DNA of 6,829 nt from Chloroflexaceae bacterium (GCA_026417815.1 JAOACN010000112.1:1-6829), one strand, 5' to 3'. Shown: positions 1 through 5,648, numbered from the stretch's first letter. Notes: generated by a model from the sequence alone, not told the origin. Made by a program: numbers and translations.

Positions 1-19
1 AGATGTGTATAAGAGGCAG
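1..19. other. Residual Nextera transposase adapter at contig end
   Basis: Bases 1-19 match the Nextera mosaic-end adapter AGATGTGTATAAGAGACAG at 18 of 19 positions; the only difference is G for A at position 16. Its place at the very first base of the window is where untrimmed adapter would be left. The minus-strand reading frame of the lipoprotein gene stays open through these bases, but the six or so codons there are probably artificial. I infer that the window begins at a contig end and that true sequence starts near base 20. Confidence 0.9.
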
Positions 20-174
20 GGGTAGAGCGCCGATGGCGTTGGTGAAGGCGCGGCGACCACCTGCCCGCCGGCCGGCAGCGGCGAAGGCGTGGCGGTGCGG
101 GGCGGCGCGCAGCCAGCGGCGAAGGCGATGGCAGCAACCAGCGCCAGCACGCGCGCGAGGGCAATCCGTTGCAT
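20..174 (-). CDS. N-terminal fragment of a secreted lipoprotein (partial)
   Basis: The frame starts at the ATG complementary to 172-174 and stays open to the contig end. It encodes about 52 genomic residues, then adapter-derived codons. The start is a type II (lipoprotein) signal peptide: MQR, a hydrophobic Ala/Leu/Val stretch to about residue 20, and a lipobox AAGC with Cys22 as the lipidation site. A Thr/Pro/Ser/Ala-rich linker follows, as is common after the lipid anchor in Gram-positive and Chloroflexota lipoproteins. The mature protein should be tethered outside the cytoplasmic membrane. A GAGG ribosome site lies about 10 bases before the ATG and a good promoter lies at 207-235, which together support the start. 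The functional domain is beyond the contig end, so no function can be given (a solute-binding protein or another surface protein is possible). Confidence 0.72.
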
Positions 175-206
175 CAACGTAGATCCTCGTTTACTTCCAC
201 CCTGGC

Positions 207-235
207 ATTCTACCCCAGTCCGCCGCCGGGGGCAA
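207..235 (-). promoter_or_regulatory. Sigma-70-type promoter for the lipoprotein gene
   Basis: On the minus strand, TTGCCC (complement of 230-235) and TAGAAT (complement of 207-212) are separated by exactly 17 bases. They match the -35 and -10 consensus at 4/6 and 5/6 positions. Transcription would start near 200, leaving a leader of about 25 bases with a GAGG site before the ATG at 174. Confidence 0.6.
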
Positions 236-281
236 CACGAAGGTAACGGGACAGGGTTCACGCGCACTGAACACATTCCTC

Positions 282-345
282 ACCGCAGAGGGCGCGGAGG
301 CGTTCAGAAAGCCCGGCCTTCGCGCTCCTCCGCGGCCTCTGCGGT
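282..345. repeat. Long imperfect hairpin in the divergent intergenic region
   Basis: ACCGCAGAGG (282-291) pairs perfectly with CCTCTGCGGT (336-345). After one G/G mismatch, CGCGGAGG (293-300) pairs with CCTCCGCG (327-334), giving an 18-bp stem with one mismatch and a loop of about 26 bases. The arm resembles the 'CACCGCAGAGG' type of dispersed palindrome known from many bacterial genomes. No T-run follows on either strand, so it is more likely a repetitive element than a terminator. The rest of 175-500 holds only the two promoters; I see no gene. Confidence 0.6.
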
Positions 346-461
346 AAGCCTGAACGTCGGGAACCCGGGGTTCCCTGGCCCACAACATAGATCCACTGGT
401 TAACAAACTATTACCTCTGGTGAGCGGAATACGCCGCAGCCACCCGGCGGGGGCGGTACCA

Positions 462-470
462 TGATGTAAT
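462..470 (+). promoter_or_regulatory. Extended -10 promoter for the CBS-domain gene
   Basis: TGATGTAAT fits the extended -10 pattern TGnTATAAT with one mismatch in the hexamer (TGTAAT at 465-470). No convincing -35 lies 16-18 bases upstream, which is tolerated in extended -10 promoters. Transcription would start near 477, about 24 bases before the ATG at 501 and just upstream of the ribosome site at 488-495. Confidence 0.42.
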
Positions 471-500
471 AGGGCCGCAGTGTAGCCAAAGGAGGCTGCC

Positions 501-980
501 ATGAACGTCACCAATGCCACCCCTCACCATGAGCGCGTACCTGCCGAGCAAGAGGTGCGCTACTACATGCGAACGCCGGCAGTGACGATCAACATCGCGG
601 CGCCCCTCAGCGATGCCCTCGCACTGATGCGCGAGCATGACATTCGCCGCCTGCCCTGCGTGATTGACACGGGCGAACTGCGCGGCATCATTACCCAGGG
701 CGATATCCGCGGGGCCGACGTGATGCGTCTCGCCGGCCTTGACCCCCTCGATATCGCCGAAGCCCTGCGGAACGTCAAGGTCTACGAAGTGATGACCGAG
801 CACCCGATTAGCATTACGCCGGAGACGGGGCTACGCGAAGCGGCGCTGTTGATGATTGAGAACAAGATCGGCGGGTTGCCGGTGGTGGATGAACACAAGC
901 ATGTGGTAGGCATCATCACCGAGAGCGACCTGTTCGAGATCCTGGTCCAGCAACTTGAGCCGCCCGAGCCGGAGGCGTAG
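501..980 (+). CDS. Tandem CBS-domain protein (159 aa)
   Basis: This small soluble protein is almost entirely two CBS domains, at about residues 20-72 and 94-150. Each ends in the adenosyl-ligand motif GxxTxxD: GIITQGD (62-68) and GIITESD (137-143). Such stand-alone CBS pairs (Bateman modules) usually bind AMP, ATP, SAM or another adenosyl nucleotide and act as energy or redox sensors for a partner protein. YYMRTPAVTI and VYEVMTEHPISI are the usual domain openings ('V.d.Mt..p.ti'). The first 19 residues are polar and probably disordered, and the end is Glu/Pro-rich. The start is well set by AAAGGAGG at 488-495, five bases before the ATG. The gene stands alone behind its own promoter-like site. 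The ligand and partner cannot be told from sequence. Confidence 0.93.
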   Translation: MNVTNATPHHERVPAEQEVRYYMRTPAVTINIAAPLSDALALMREHDIRRLPCVIDTGELRGIITQGDIRGADVMRLAGLDPLDIAEALRNVKVYEVMTEHPISITPETGLREAALLMIENKIGGLPVVDEHKHVVGIITESDLFEILVQQLEPPEPEA

Positions 981-1040
981 ACCGGCCTGGGCCGTTCTGA
1001 GCTGTTCCTCAGCAGTCTGTAAACAACGTCTTTCGCTGAA

Positions 1041-1125
1041 CCTCCACCCCCTCCCCAACCCTCTCCTGCTGGGGGAGGGCGCCCGGCGCCTCCCCCCAAC
1101 GGGGGGAGGCTGGGAGGGGGGCGGA
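1041..1125. repeat. G/C-rich nested palindrome downstream of the CBS gene
   Basis: Two hairpins lie side by side. CCCTCTCC (1059-1066) pairs with GGGGAGGG (1072-1079, one T-G wobble), and GCCTCCCCCC (1088-1097) pairs perfectly with GGGGGGAGGC (1101-1110) around the loop AAC. The flanking C-rich (1041-1056) and G-rich (1111-1125) arms can pair imperfectly, giving a cloverleaf-like whole. It resembles the 'CCCTCCCC...GGGGAGGG' palindromes scattered between genes in Chloroflexota and other high-GC genomes. It begins about 60 bases after the CBS stop and may stabilise that mRNA's 3' end. The rest of 1126-1488 carries no convincing gene, only the terminator, a 9-bp inverted repeat (1311-1319 with 1341-1349), a 13-bp direct repeat (1188-1200 and 1326-1338) and a -10 box. 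Confidence 0.6.
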
Positions 1126-1223
1126 AATGCCAGGCAACTTACTTTACAGACTGCTCAGGGCTGCATCCGCGACGAAGTGGGCAGGGCCGCCCGGCGATCC
1201 GCGCGGGCGGGCTGGCGCACACT

Positions 1224-1260
1224 CCTGCCAGGCGCGGCGTTGCCGCACCTGGCAGGTTTT
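1224..1260 (+). terminator. Strong rho-independent terminator-like hairpin
   Basis: CCTGCCAGG (1224-1232) pairs perfectly with CCTGGCAGG (1248-1256). After a C/A mismatch, GCGGC (1234-1238) pairs with GCCGC (1242-1246) around a GTT loop. The stem runs straight into TTTT then GTGTT. It lies about 245 bases after the CBS stop and 229 before selD, so it would end plus-strand transcription and insulate selD. Confidence 0.72.
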
Positions 1261-1428
1261 GTGTTGCCTCCGAAACAGCAGATCGGCACACGCTCCAACA
1301 CGTGCGATGGGGCGCGGTCGCTCCCCGCCCGGCGATCCCTGACCGCGCCAGTGCGAGGGAAACAGCTTGCGTGGGTGAGGCAGGCCGCGGAGGATATGGA
1401 GGATAGCACCCACCAGACCCGGGTGCGG

Positions 1429-1434
1429 TACAAT
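1429..1434 (+). promoter_or_regulatory. Possible -10 box (TACAAT) for selD
   Basis: TACAAT matches the -10 consensus at 5/6 positions and lies 55 bases before the selD start. No good -35 is seen 16-18 bases upstream. It sits beside the 8-bp palindrome ATGTACAT (1433-1440), which could be chance or a small operator. Confidence 0.3.
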
Positions 1435-1488
1435 GTACATATGGGCGCGGCCAGGCAGGCTGGCCGCGGCGATGGTCGCGAGGGTCGC

Positions 1489-2532
1489 ATGGACGAGCGT
1501 GAGCGGGTGCGGCTGACGCGCATGGCTGATTGCGCCGGCTGAGCCTCGAAAATGGGGCCGGGGGCCCTTGCCAACCTGCTGTCCGCGCTGCGTCTACCCG
1601 CCAGCCCGCACCTGCTGATCGGGCTGGAGATCAGCGATGACGCGGCCGTCTATCAACTGGACGCGCACACGGCGCTGGTCCAGACGGTGGACTTTTTTCC
1701 GCCGATTGTGGACGAGCCCTACACCTTCGGCGCCATCGCCGCGGCCAATGCCCTCAGCGATGTGTACGCCATGGGCGGGCGGCCCATTCTGGCCCTGGCC
1801 ATCGCCGCTTTTCCCGAGGACCTTGACCCCGCGATTGTGGCCGCGATCCTCCAGGGCGGAGCCGACAAGGTGGCCGAGGCCGGCGCGGTGGTGGCCGGGG
1901 GCCATACCGTGGTGGACCGCGAGCCAAAGTACGGTCTCTGCGTGACCGGGCTGGTTGATCCGGCGCGGGTCACGCCCAAGGTCGGGGTGCGGCCCGGCGA
2001 CGTGTTGTTGCTCAGCAAGCCCCTTGGTACCGGGCTGATCACTACGGCGGCCAAACGGGGCCTGGTCGAGGCGGCCCACCTGGAGGCGGCCGTGGCCAGC
2101 ATGCTGCGCCTGAACCGCCGGGCTGCCGAACTGGCGGCGGAGACGGGCATCCGCGCGGCCACGGACATTACTGGCTACGGGCTGCTGGGCCATGCTGCCG
2201 AGATGATCCGTGTGGGCGAGGTGGGCCTGCGCATCGTCGCCGGCGCGCTGCCGCTCCTGCCCGGCGCCCTGGAGTACGCCCGGGCCGGGATCGCCCCCGG
2301 GGGCCTGGGCCGCAACCGGCACTACCTGGAGGAACGGGGCGTCGTGCGCTATGCCGGCGCGATTGAGGAGGCCTGGCGCCTGCTGCTCTTCGACCCGCAG
2401 ACCTCCGGGGGCCTGCTGCTGGCCGCGCCCCCCGAGCGCGCCGATGAGGCGCTGCGGCGCTTCGCCGACGCCGGGGAGCCGTGCTGGCCCATCGGCGAGG
2501 TGCTTGCCGGCGGGGGGATCGAGGTGGTCTGA
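1489..2532 (+). CDS. selD: Selenide, water dikinase (selenophosphate synthetase), selenocysteine-containing
   Basis: SelD converts selenide and ATP to selenophosphate, AMP and phosphate in the cytoplasm, supplying selenium for Sec-tRNA and other selenium uses. Read through the TGA at 1540-1542, the frame gives 347 residues, equal to E. coli SelD as I recall it. The N-terminus aligns without gaps to E. coli's RLT...GCGCK...P: RLT is at 9-11, Sec18 sits at the catalytic Cys17, and Lys21 matches the essential Lys20. ATP/Mg residues fall in place: Asp51 (SDDAAV), Asp68 (TVDFF), Asp91 (NALSDVYAMGG), GGHT at 137-140, Asp226 (DITGYGLLGH) and QTSGG near 304-308. I chose ATG 1489, with GAGGG at 1480-1484, because homology begins just after it; the ATG at 1552 would delete the active site. 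Upstream in-frame ATGs at 1396 and 1441 add unrelated residues. Any selA, selB or selC must lie elsewhere. Confidence 0.94.
1540..1542 (+). other. In-frame TGA recoded as selenocysteine (Sec18 of SelD)
   Basis: The TGA lies in the same frame as both the upstream RLT...DCAG segment and the downstream ASKMGP segment. Those two segments together make the SelD active-site loop, with the TGA exactly at the catalytic Cys/Sec position. Sec-containing SelD proteins are well known in bacteria. Homology on both sides makes a sequencing error or a true stop unlikely. Confidence 0.93.
1554..1568 (+). promoter_or_regulatory. Candidate bacterial SECIS hairpin in selD mRNA
   Basis: Just after the Sec codon, GGGCC (1555-1559) pairs with GGCCC (1563-1567) around a GGG loop (1560-1562); G1554-T1568 adds a wobble pair. 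The first loop G has 17 bases between it and the UGA. From family knowledge, bacterial SECIS elements are short stems with a G among the first two bases of a 3-14-base loop, about 16-37 bases after the UGA. This hairpin fits and would be bound by SelB during translation. Such rules are loose, so the support comes mainly from its position. Confidence 0.65.
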
Positions 2533-2549
2533 GGTGAGCTCAGGCTCCG

Positions 2550-2585
2550 CAGGGGAGGGAGCAGCCCCCTGGGAAACTGTTTTTC
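2550..2585 (+). terminator. Weak terminator-like hairpin after selD
   Basis: CAGGGG (2550-2555) pairs with CCCCTG (2566-2571), and a TTTTTT run follows at 2580-2585 after an eight-base gap. It starts 18 bases after the selD stop, the right place for a terminator. The gap between stem and T-run makes it imperfect; the stronger hairpins just downstream may do the work instead. Confidence 0.4.
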
Positions 2586-2602
2586 CGCACTCTTGATCCC
2601 TC

Positions 2603-2764
2603 TACTTTTAGTCACTTTGCCCCTGGCGGAGGTTGCGGGGGCCGCAGGCCCCCAAAGATCCTCCCTTCCTGACGCGGCTTCGCCGCGCCAGGAAGGGGAA
2701 CGTTCGGAGGGGCGCAACCCCTCCGAACCTGCTCGCAGCAGAAGCCTCGGCAAGTGACAAAGTA
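2603..2764. repeat. Hairpin-rich element bounded by imperfect inverted repeats
   Basis: The outer arms at 2603-2621 (TACTTTTAGTCACTTTGCC) and 2749-2764 are reverse complements over 16 bases, allowing three extra bases in the left arm. Between them lie three hairpins: GGGGGCC/GGCCCCC (2637-2643 with 2647-2653, loop GCA); a 9-bp plus 6-bp stem (2663-2678 with 2682-2697, one mismatch, loop TTC); and a perfect 11-bp stem (2702-2712 with 2718-2728, loop CGCAA). No reading frame is convincing. The layout resembles a small non-autonomous mobile element or composite palindromic repeat, but no target-site duplication is evident. Confidence 0.5.
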
Positions 2765-2772
2765 ATCGTTCA

Positions 2773-2816
2773 CATATGGCCGTGAGGCAAGCTGAAGGTT
2801 GCCTCACGGCCATATG
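2773..2816. repeat. Perfect 18-bp inverted repeat
   Basis: CATATGGCCGTGAGGCAA (2773-2790) is followed by an eight-base spacer and its exact reverse complement (2799-2816). Eighteen perfect pairs are far beyond chance and exceed the other stems nearby. No T-run follows on either strand, so a simple terminator is unlikely. It lies about 25 bases upstream of the promoter-like pair at 2841-2869 and could be a repetitive element, a protein-binding site or an RNA stem. Confidence 0.75.
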
Positions 2817-2840
2817 CGCAGTGTATCCGCTGCCGGTTAT

Positions 2841-2869
2841 TTGTCGTTTACGGGCGTTTGGGGTATCAT
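2841..2869 (+). promoter_or_regulatory. Promoter-like -35/-10 pair upstream of the PHP gene
   Basis: TTGTCG (2841-2846) and TATCAT (2864-2869) are separated by exactly 17 bases, matching consensus at 4/6 and 5/6 positions. The predicted start near 2876 leaves a leader of about 325 bases before the ATG at 3203. That leader contains GC-rich hairpins and then an A-rich stretch (3151-3200). No better promoter was found closer to the gene. Confidence 0.45.
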
Positions 2870-3033
2870 AAGGGCGGCCGCCACCCGGCGCGTTCGTGTC
2901 GTGCTCCTTAGACATGGTTTCGCTGCGCGGCTTTTGATGTAACCGGCTGAGGGGAGGTGCGGAGGGCGCAGTCCTCCGCGATCCGGATTCAACCGGCCGC
3001 GGCGGCAGATACGTCCGTGTTTCCATCGGGCGC

Positions 3034-3077
3034 GCGCCTGCCGCAGGCGCACAGGGGTTGCCGGGAGGCTGCGCCTC
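3034..3077. repeat. Pair of small GC-rich hairpins in the leader region
   Basis: GCGCCTG (3034-3040) pairs with CAGGCGC (3044-3050) around CCG, and GAGGC (3065-3069) pairs with GCCTC (3073-3077) around TGC. The second is nearly identical to part of the hairpin at 5571-5601, which suggests a dispersed family. The wider 2817-3202 region shows no gene. Confidence 0.45.
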
Positions 3078-3202
3078 TCCGCGCCCCTCCAGGCGCCCCG
3101 TGCAAGCAATGGAAAGGAGGCCCCGCCCGCGCCGCTGACCGGGGTTGCGGCGAGAAGAAAAAAACGTGAGAGTAAAAGAGCAAATTGTGGAGTTGAAAAC
3201 CT

Positions 3203-5551
3203 ATGAGCACACCTGGCGAGGTGCGCAACGGAATGCGCTGGTTTCGTGCCGATCTGCACATTCATACGCCGGCTTCTGAGGATTACGCCGAACCGGAAAT
3301 CACCTATCTCGATATTCTCCAGGAAGCGGAACGACGCGAACTTGACATCATCGCCTTTACTGACCATAACACCGTTCACGGCTACGAACAGTTTCAGCGT
3401 GAGTTGGACTTTTTACGCGCGCTCGAGCAGGCCGGTCGGCTGACGGCTGAGGAACAGGCCCGCCTCATCGAGTACCGGAGGTTGCTGGCGCGCATTACGG
3501 TGCTGCCGGGGTTTGAGTTCACTTCGCATTTTGGCGCCCATATCCTCGGCATTTTTCCGCCGAACCGCCCGATCAGTCTGATCGAGACGACGCTGCTGCA
3601 ACTGGGCGTTCCCGCCGAACATCTGAAAGCGGGGATCTGCGGTATTGCCAATACCCGCCACGTGACCGAAGCCTATGAGATCATCGCCCGGGCGGGCGGC
3701 CTGGTGATCGCCCCCCACGTCAATGGCCCCAACGGGGTGATCACCGAAACCCTGCGTATGGGGACCAGCGGCCAGGCGCGCATCGCCGTCACCCAGAGCC
3801 CCTACCTGCACGCCCTGGAGTTCGTGAACTTCTACACCGATCACGAGAAGTTCACCTCGCCGGGCTTCTACAACGGCAAGACCGAACACTACGATCGGCG
3901 CATGTTCTGCATCCAGGGCTCCGATGCCCACCGCCTGCGACGCCTTTCGGACGAGGATATGCAGGCCCTGCATCGCCATGGCATCGGCGATCGCTACTTC
4001 GAGGTGCTTCTGCCCGATCCGAGCTTCGAGTCGCTCAAGGCGCTCTTTACCAGCCAGGACTTCGACCGGGTGCGGGTGCCCAAGCGTGACCAGAAGCAGT
4101 GGGCCGTGGACGCGGTGCGCTTCGGGGCGCCCTCCGAACGGCAGGGGCTGCGCGCCCCCGGCGACGACGCCCCGGGTGGCGACCTGTGGGAGGACGTGGC
4201 CGCCCTGGCCAACGCCGGCGGCGGGGTGCTGGTGATCGGCTGCGAGCCTGGCGGCAAGGTCGTCGGCGTCACGCGGCCCGACCAGGTCAGCGAGGCGCTG
4301 CGGAAGAGCGTCGCCGAGCAGATCACCCCCCAGCCCTACCTCTCCTTCGAATTGATGAGCTACGAGGGCCAGGATGTCATGCGGGTGGAGGTGAAGGCCG
4401 CCGATACCCCACCGTATGTCGGCGCCAACGGCGCGATCTACGTCCGCCGCGATGGCGAGACCTCCCTCGCCGACCGGGGCGAGATCATTCAACTCTGCCG
4501 GCGCGCCCTGGCCGAAGGGGCTTCCTCGCCCCTGGATAACGGCCAGGACCTTGATCTGCCCCGCTCGGGCGTCGAGATCGTCGGCGCCGTCAAACGGGGC
4601 GGTGTCTGGCTCTACGAGGTGCGCGATCTGCGGACGACCGCCGGGGTCACCCGTGACCGCGCCCAGGGCCTGTGGGCCTACGCCATCAGCCGCCATGAGG
4701 ACCTGCGCGACGGGCGCATTGACCTGCAAAGCCAGGTGCGCTGGAAAGGGCGCCTGGGCCTCTGGCGCGCCTATCGCCAGGGCAATCGCACCAAGTACGA
4801 TCTGGTCCATCGTGACGCCAACGGGGTGATTGATCATATCTTCTTTGGCGTGAGCGACTGGGGCCTGAGCGATTCGTGGGCGGCCCTGCTCAACGAACGC
4901 AGCGGCGACGTGGTCGAACAGGAACCGCAGGCCTTTGAACAGGCCGATGAGACCGCCCTGCCCGCGCTCGCTGACGACACCCCCACCGAAGCCGCGCTGC
5001 CCGAGCCAGCAACCTGGGGCGAACGGCGCATCCGCTGGCGGGGCCGCGGTGGCCTGGTGGCGGTGACCCGCGACGCGGCGGGCAAGGTGCGCTTCGATCT
5101 GGTGATGAAGGATAAGGACGGCAGCGGGCAACAGTCGTACCCCGGGGTTCCTGCCGAGAAACTCACCGAGGCGTGGTTGAGCCTTATCCGCGTGCCCCGC
5201 CCCCGTACCGGCATCGAGGTGGTCAGCGCCACCCGCGGCGAGGACGGCGAGTGGCAGTACGTCTTCCGCAACCTGCGCACCGGCGATGTCAGCGGCGTCC
5301 CCTGGCGCCTCCAGGATATTGAGCCGGGCACCGTGCGCGAGTACGCCGCCCGGATGTACCAGCAGGACATCCCCCTCGATGAGGACAGGGTGCGCTGGTG
5401 GGGCAATCTGGGGTACCTGCGGCCCATGCGCAGCCAGGTCGATCTGGTCTACGTGGACGAGTTCGGTGAGCCCCACTTCTACTACGCCGCGCGCCGGGAG
5501 GAACTGACCGGTGAGTGGCGCGAGTTGCTGGAACTCTACGGCGAGATGTAG
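3203..5551 (+). CDS. PHP-domain hydrolase fused to an AlbA_2-like domain and a repeated C-terminal module
   Basis: This 782-aa protein has no signal peptide or membrane segment. Residues 11-290 form a PHP domain with the expected metal ligands: DLHIH (H19, H21), FTDHN (D54, H55), GFEF (E105), PH at 171-172 and GSDAH (D241, H243). PHP domains are metal-dependent phosphoesterases or nucleases. Residues 300-437 resemble AlbA_2/Schlafen-type putative ATP- or nucleic-acid-binding domains: LANAGGGVLVIGCE (335-348), a GKVVGV turn and a late YVRRDGET (413-420). The usual N-terminal 'E..eFK' part is not clear. Residues 456-782 hold about three copies of one module, with cores at 511-563, 609-662 and 729-778; an acidic linker (565-600) follows the first. 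The start may be ATG 3203 (GGAG 10 bases upstream) or ATG 3233, which opens directly at MRWFRADLHIH and has GAGGTG nine bases upstream. It appears monocistronic. Its substrate is unknown; a nucleic-acid or nucleotide role is inference. Confidence 0.9.
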   Translation: MSTPGEVRNGMRWFRADLHIHTPASEDYAEPEITYLDILQEAERRELDIIAFTDHNTVHGYEQFQRELDFLRALEQAGRLTAEEQARLIEYRRLLARITVLPGFEFTSHFGAHILGIFPPNRPISLIETTLLQLGVPAEHLKAGICGIANTRHVTEAYEIIARAGGLVIAPHVNGPNGVITETLRMGTSGQARIAVTQSPYLHALEFVNFYTDHEKFTSPGFYNGKTEHYDRRMFCIQGSDAHRLRRLSDEDMQALHRHGIGDRYFEVLLPDPSFESLKALFTSQDFDRVRVPKRDQKQWAVDAVRFGAPSERQGLRAPGDDAPGGDLWEDVAALANAGGGVLVIGCEPGGKVVGVTRPDQVSEALRKSVAEQITPQPYLSFELMSYEGQDVMRVEVKAADTPPYVGANGAIYVRRDGETSLADRGEIIQLCRRALAEGASSPLDNGQDLDLPRSGVEIVGAVKRGGVWLYEVRDLRTTAGVTRDRAQGLWAYAISRHEDLRDGRIDLQSQVRWKGRLGLWRAYRQGNRTKYDLVHRDANGVIDHIFFGVSDWGLSDSWAALLNERSGDVVEQEPQAFEQADETALPALADDTPTEAALPEPATWGERRIRWRGRGGLVAVTRDAAGKVRFDLVMKDKDGSGQQSYPGVPAEKLTEAWLSLIRVPRPRTGIEVVSATRGEDGEWQYVFRNLRTGDVSGVPWRLQDIEPGTVREYAARMYQQDIPLDEDRVRWWGNLGYLRPMRSQVDLVYVDEFGEPHFYYAARREELTGEWRELLELYGEM

Positions 5552-5570
5552 ATCCCCCGACCTCGCCCTT

Positions 5571-5601
5571 CGGAGAGGCGCGGGGAGGCGCCGCCTCTCC
5601 G
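5571..5601. repeat. GC-rich hairpin after the PHP gene
   Basis: CGGAGAGGCG (5571-5580) pairs perfectly with CGCCTCTCCG (5592-5601). An alternative inner fold uses GAGGCG/CGCCTC nearer the centre. It begins 20 bases after the stop, has no T-run, and shares GAGGC(3 bases)GCCTCTCCGC with 3065-3082. Confidence 0.55.
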
Positions 5602-5648
5602 CAACTCCGTTCCGCCAGCGCGGGAGGAACCAGGGCCGAGGCAGCGTC

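Noticed and set aside
1101..1121. G-quadruplex in the run of G tracts
   Set aside because: The tracts are more simply explained as one arm of perfect and near-perfect hairpins, and four well-spaced G-runs are not clearly present.
1130..1420. Possible selC (tRNA-Sec) near selD
   Set aside because: I looked for a long-variable-arm tRNA with a TCA anticodon and a GGTTCGA-like T-loop here and in the other gaps and found none.
955..1542. 195-aa open frame overlapping the CBS gene end and reaching the TGA
   Set aside because: Only its last 17 codons are real coding sequence (the start of SelD); the rest crosses G/C palindromes and a terminator and has no protein-like pattern.
1594..2322. 242-aa minus-strand frame inside selD
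   Set aside because: It is a shadow of selD codons, without ribosome site or domain.
1552..2532. SelD beginning at ATG 1552
   Set aside because: This start removes the catalytic Sec and essential Lys that are plainly encoded just upstream in the same frame; the ATG is an internal Met codon.
2349..3026. 225-aa minus-strand frame, including a possible short gene starting at 2915
   Set aside because: It crosses the selD end and several hairpins, has no ribosome site near the ATG at 2915, and its translation is unrecognisable.
2957..3169. 70-aa plus-strand frame in the PHP leader
   Set aside because: It starts at a GTG that overlaps its own purine-rich tract, is translated through hairpins and shows no domain.
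2533..3202. CRISPR array among the repeated palindromes
   Set aside because: No direct repeat of 25-40 bases recurs at regular spacing; the repetition is inverted and irregular.
3413..5476. 687-aa open frame on the minus strand inside the PHP gene
   Set aside because: It is antisense to a gene with clear PHP and AlbA_2 motifs, is rich in His/Gly/Ala as expected from a shadow frame of GC-rich codons, and shows no recognisable domain.
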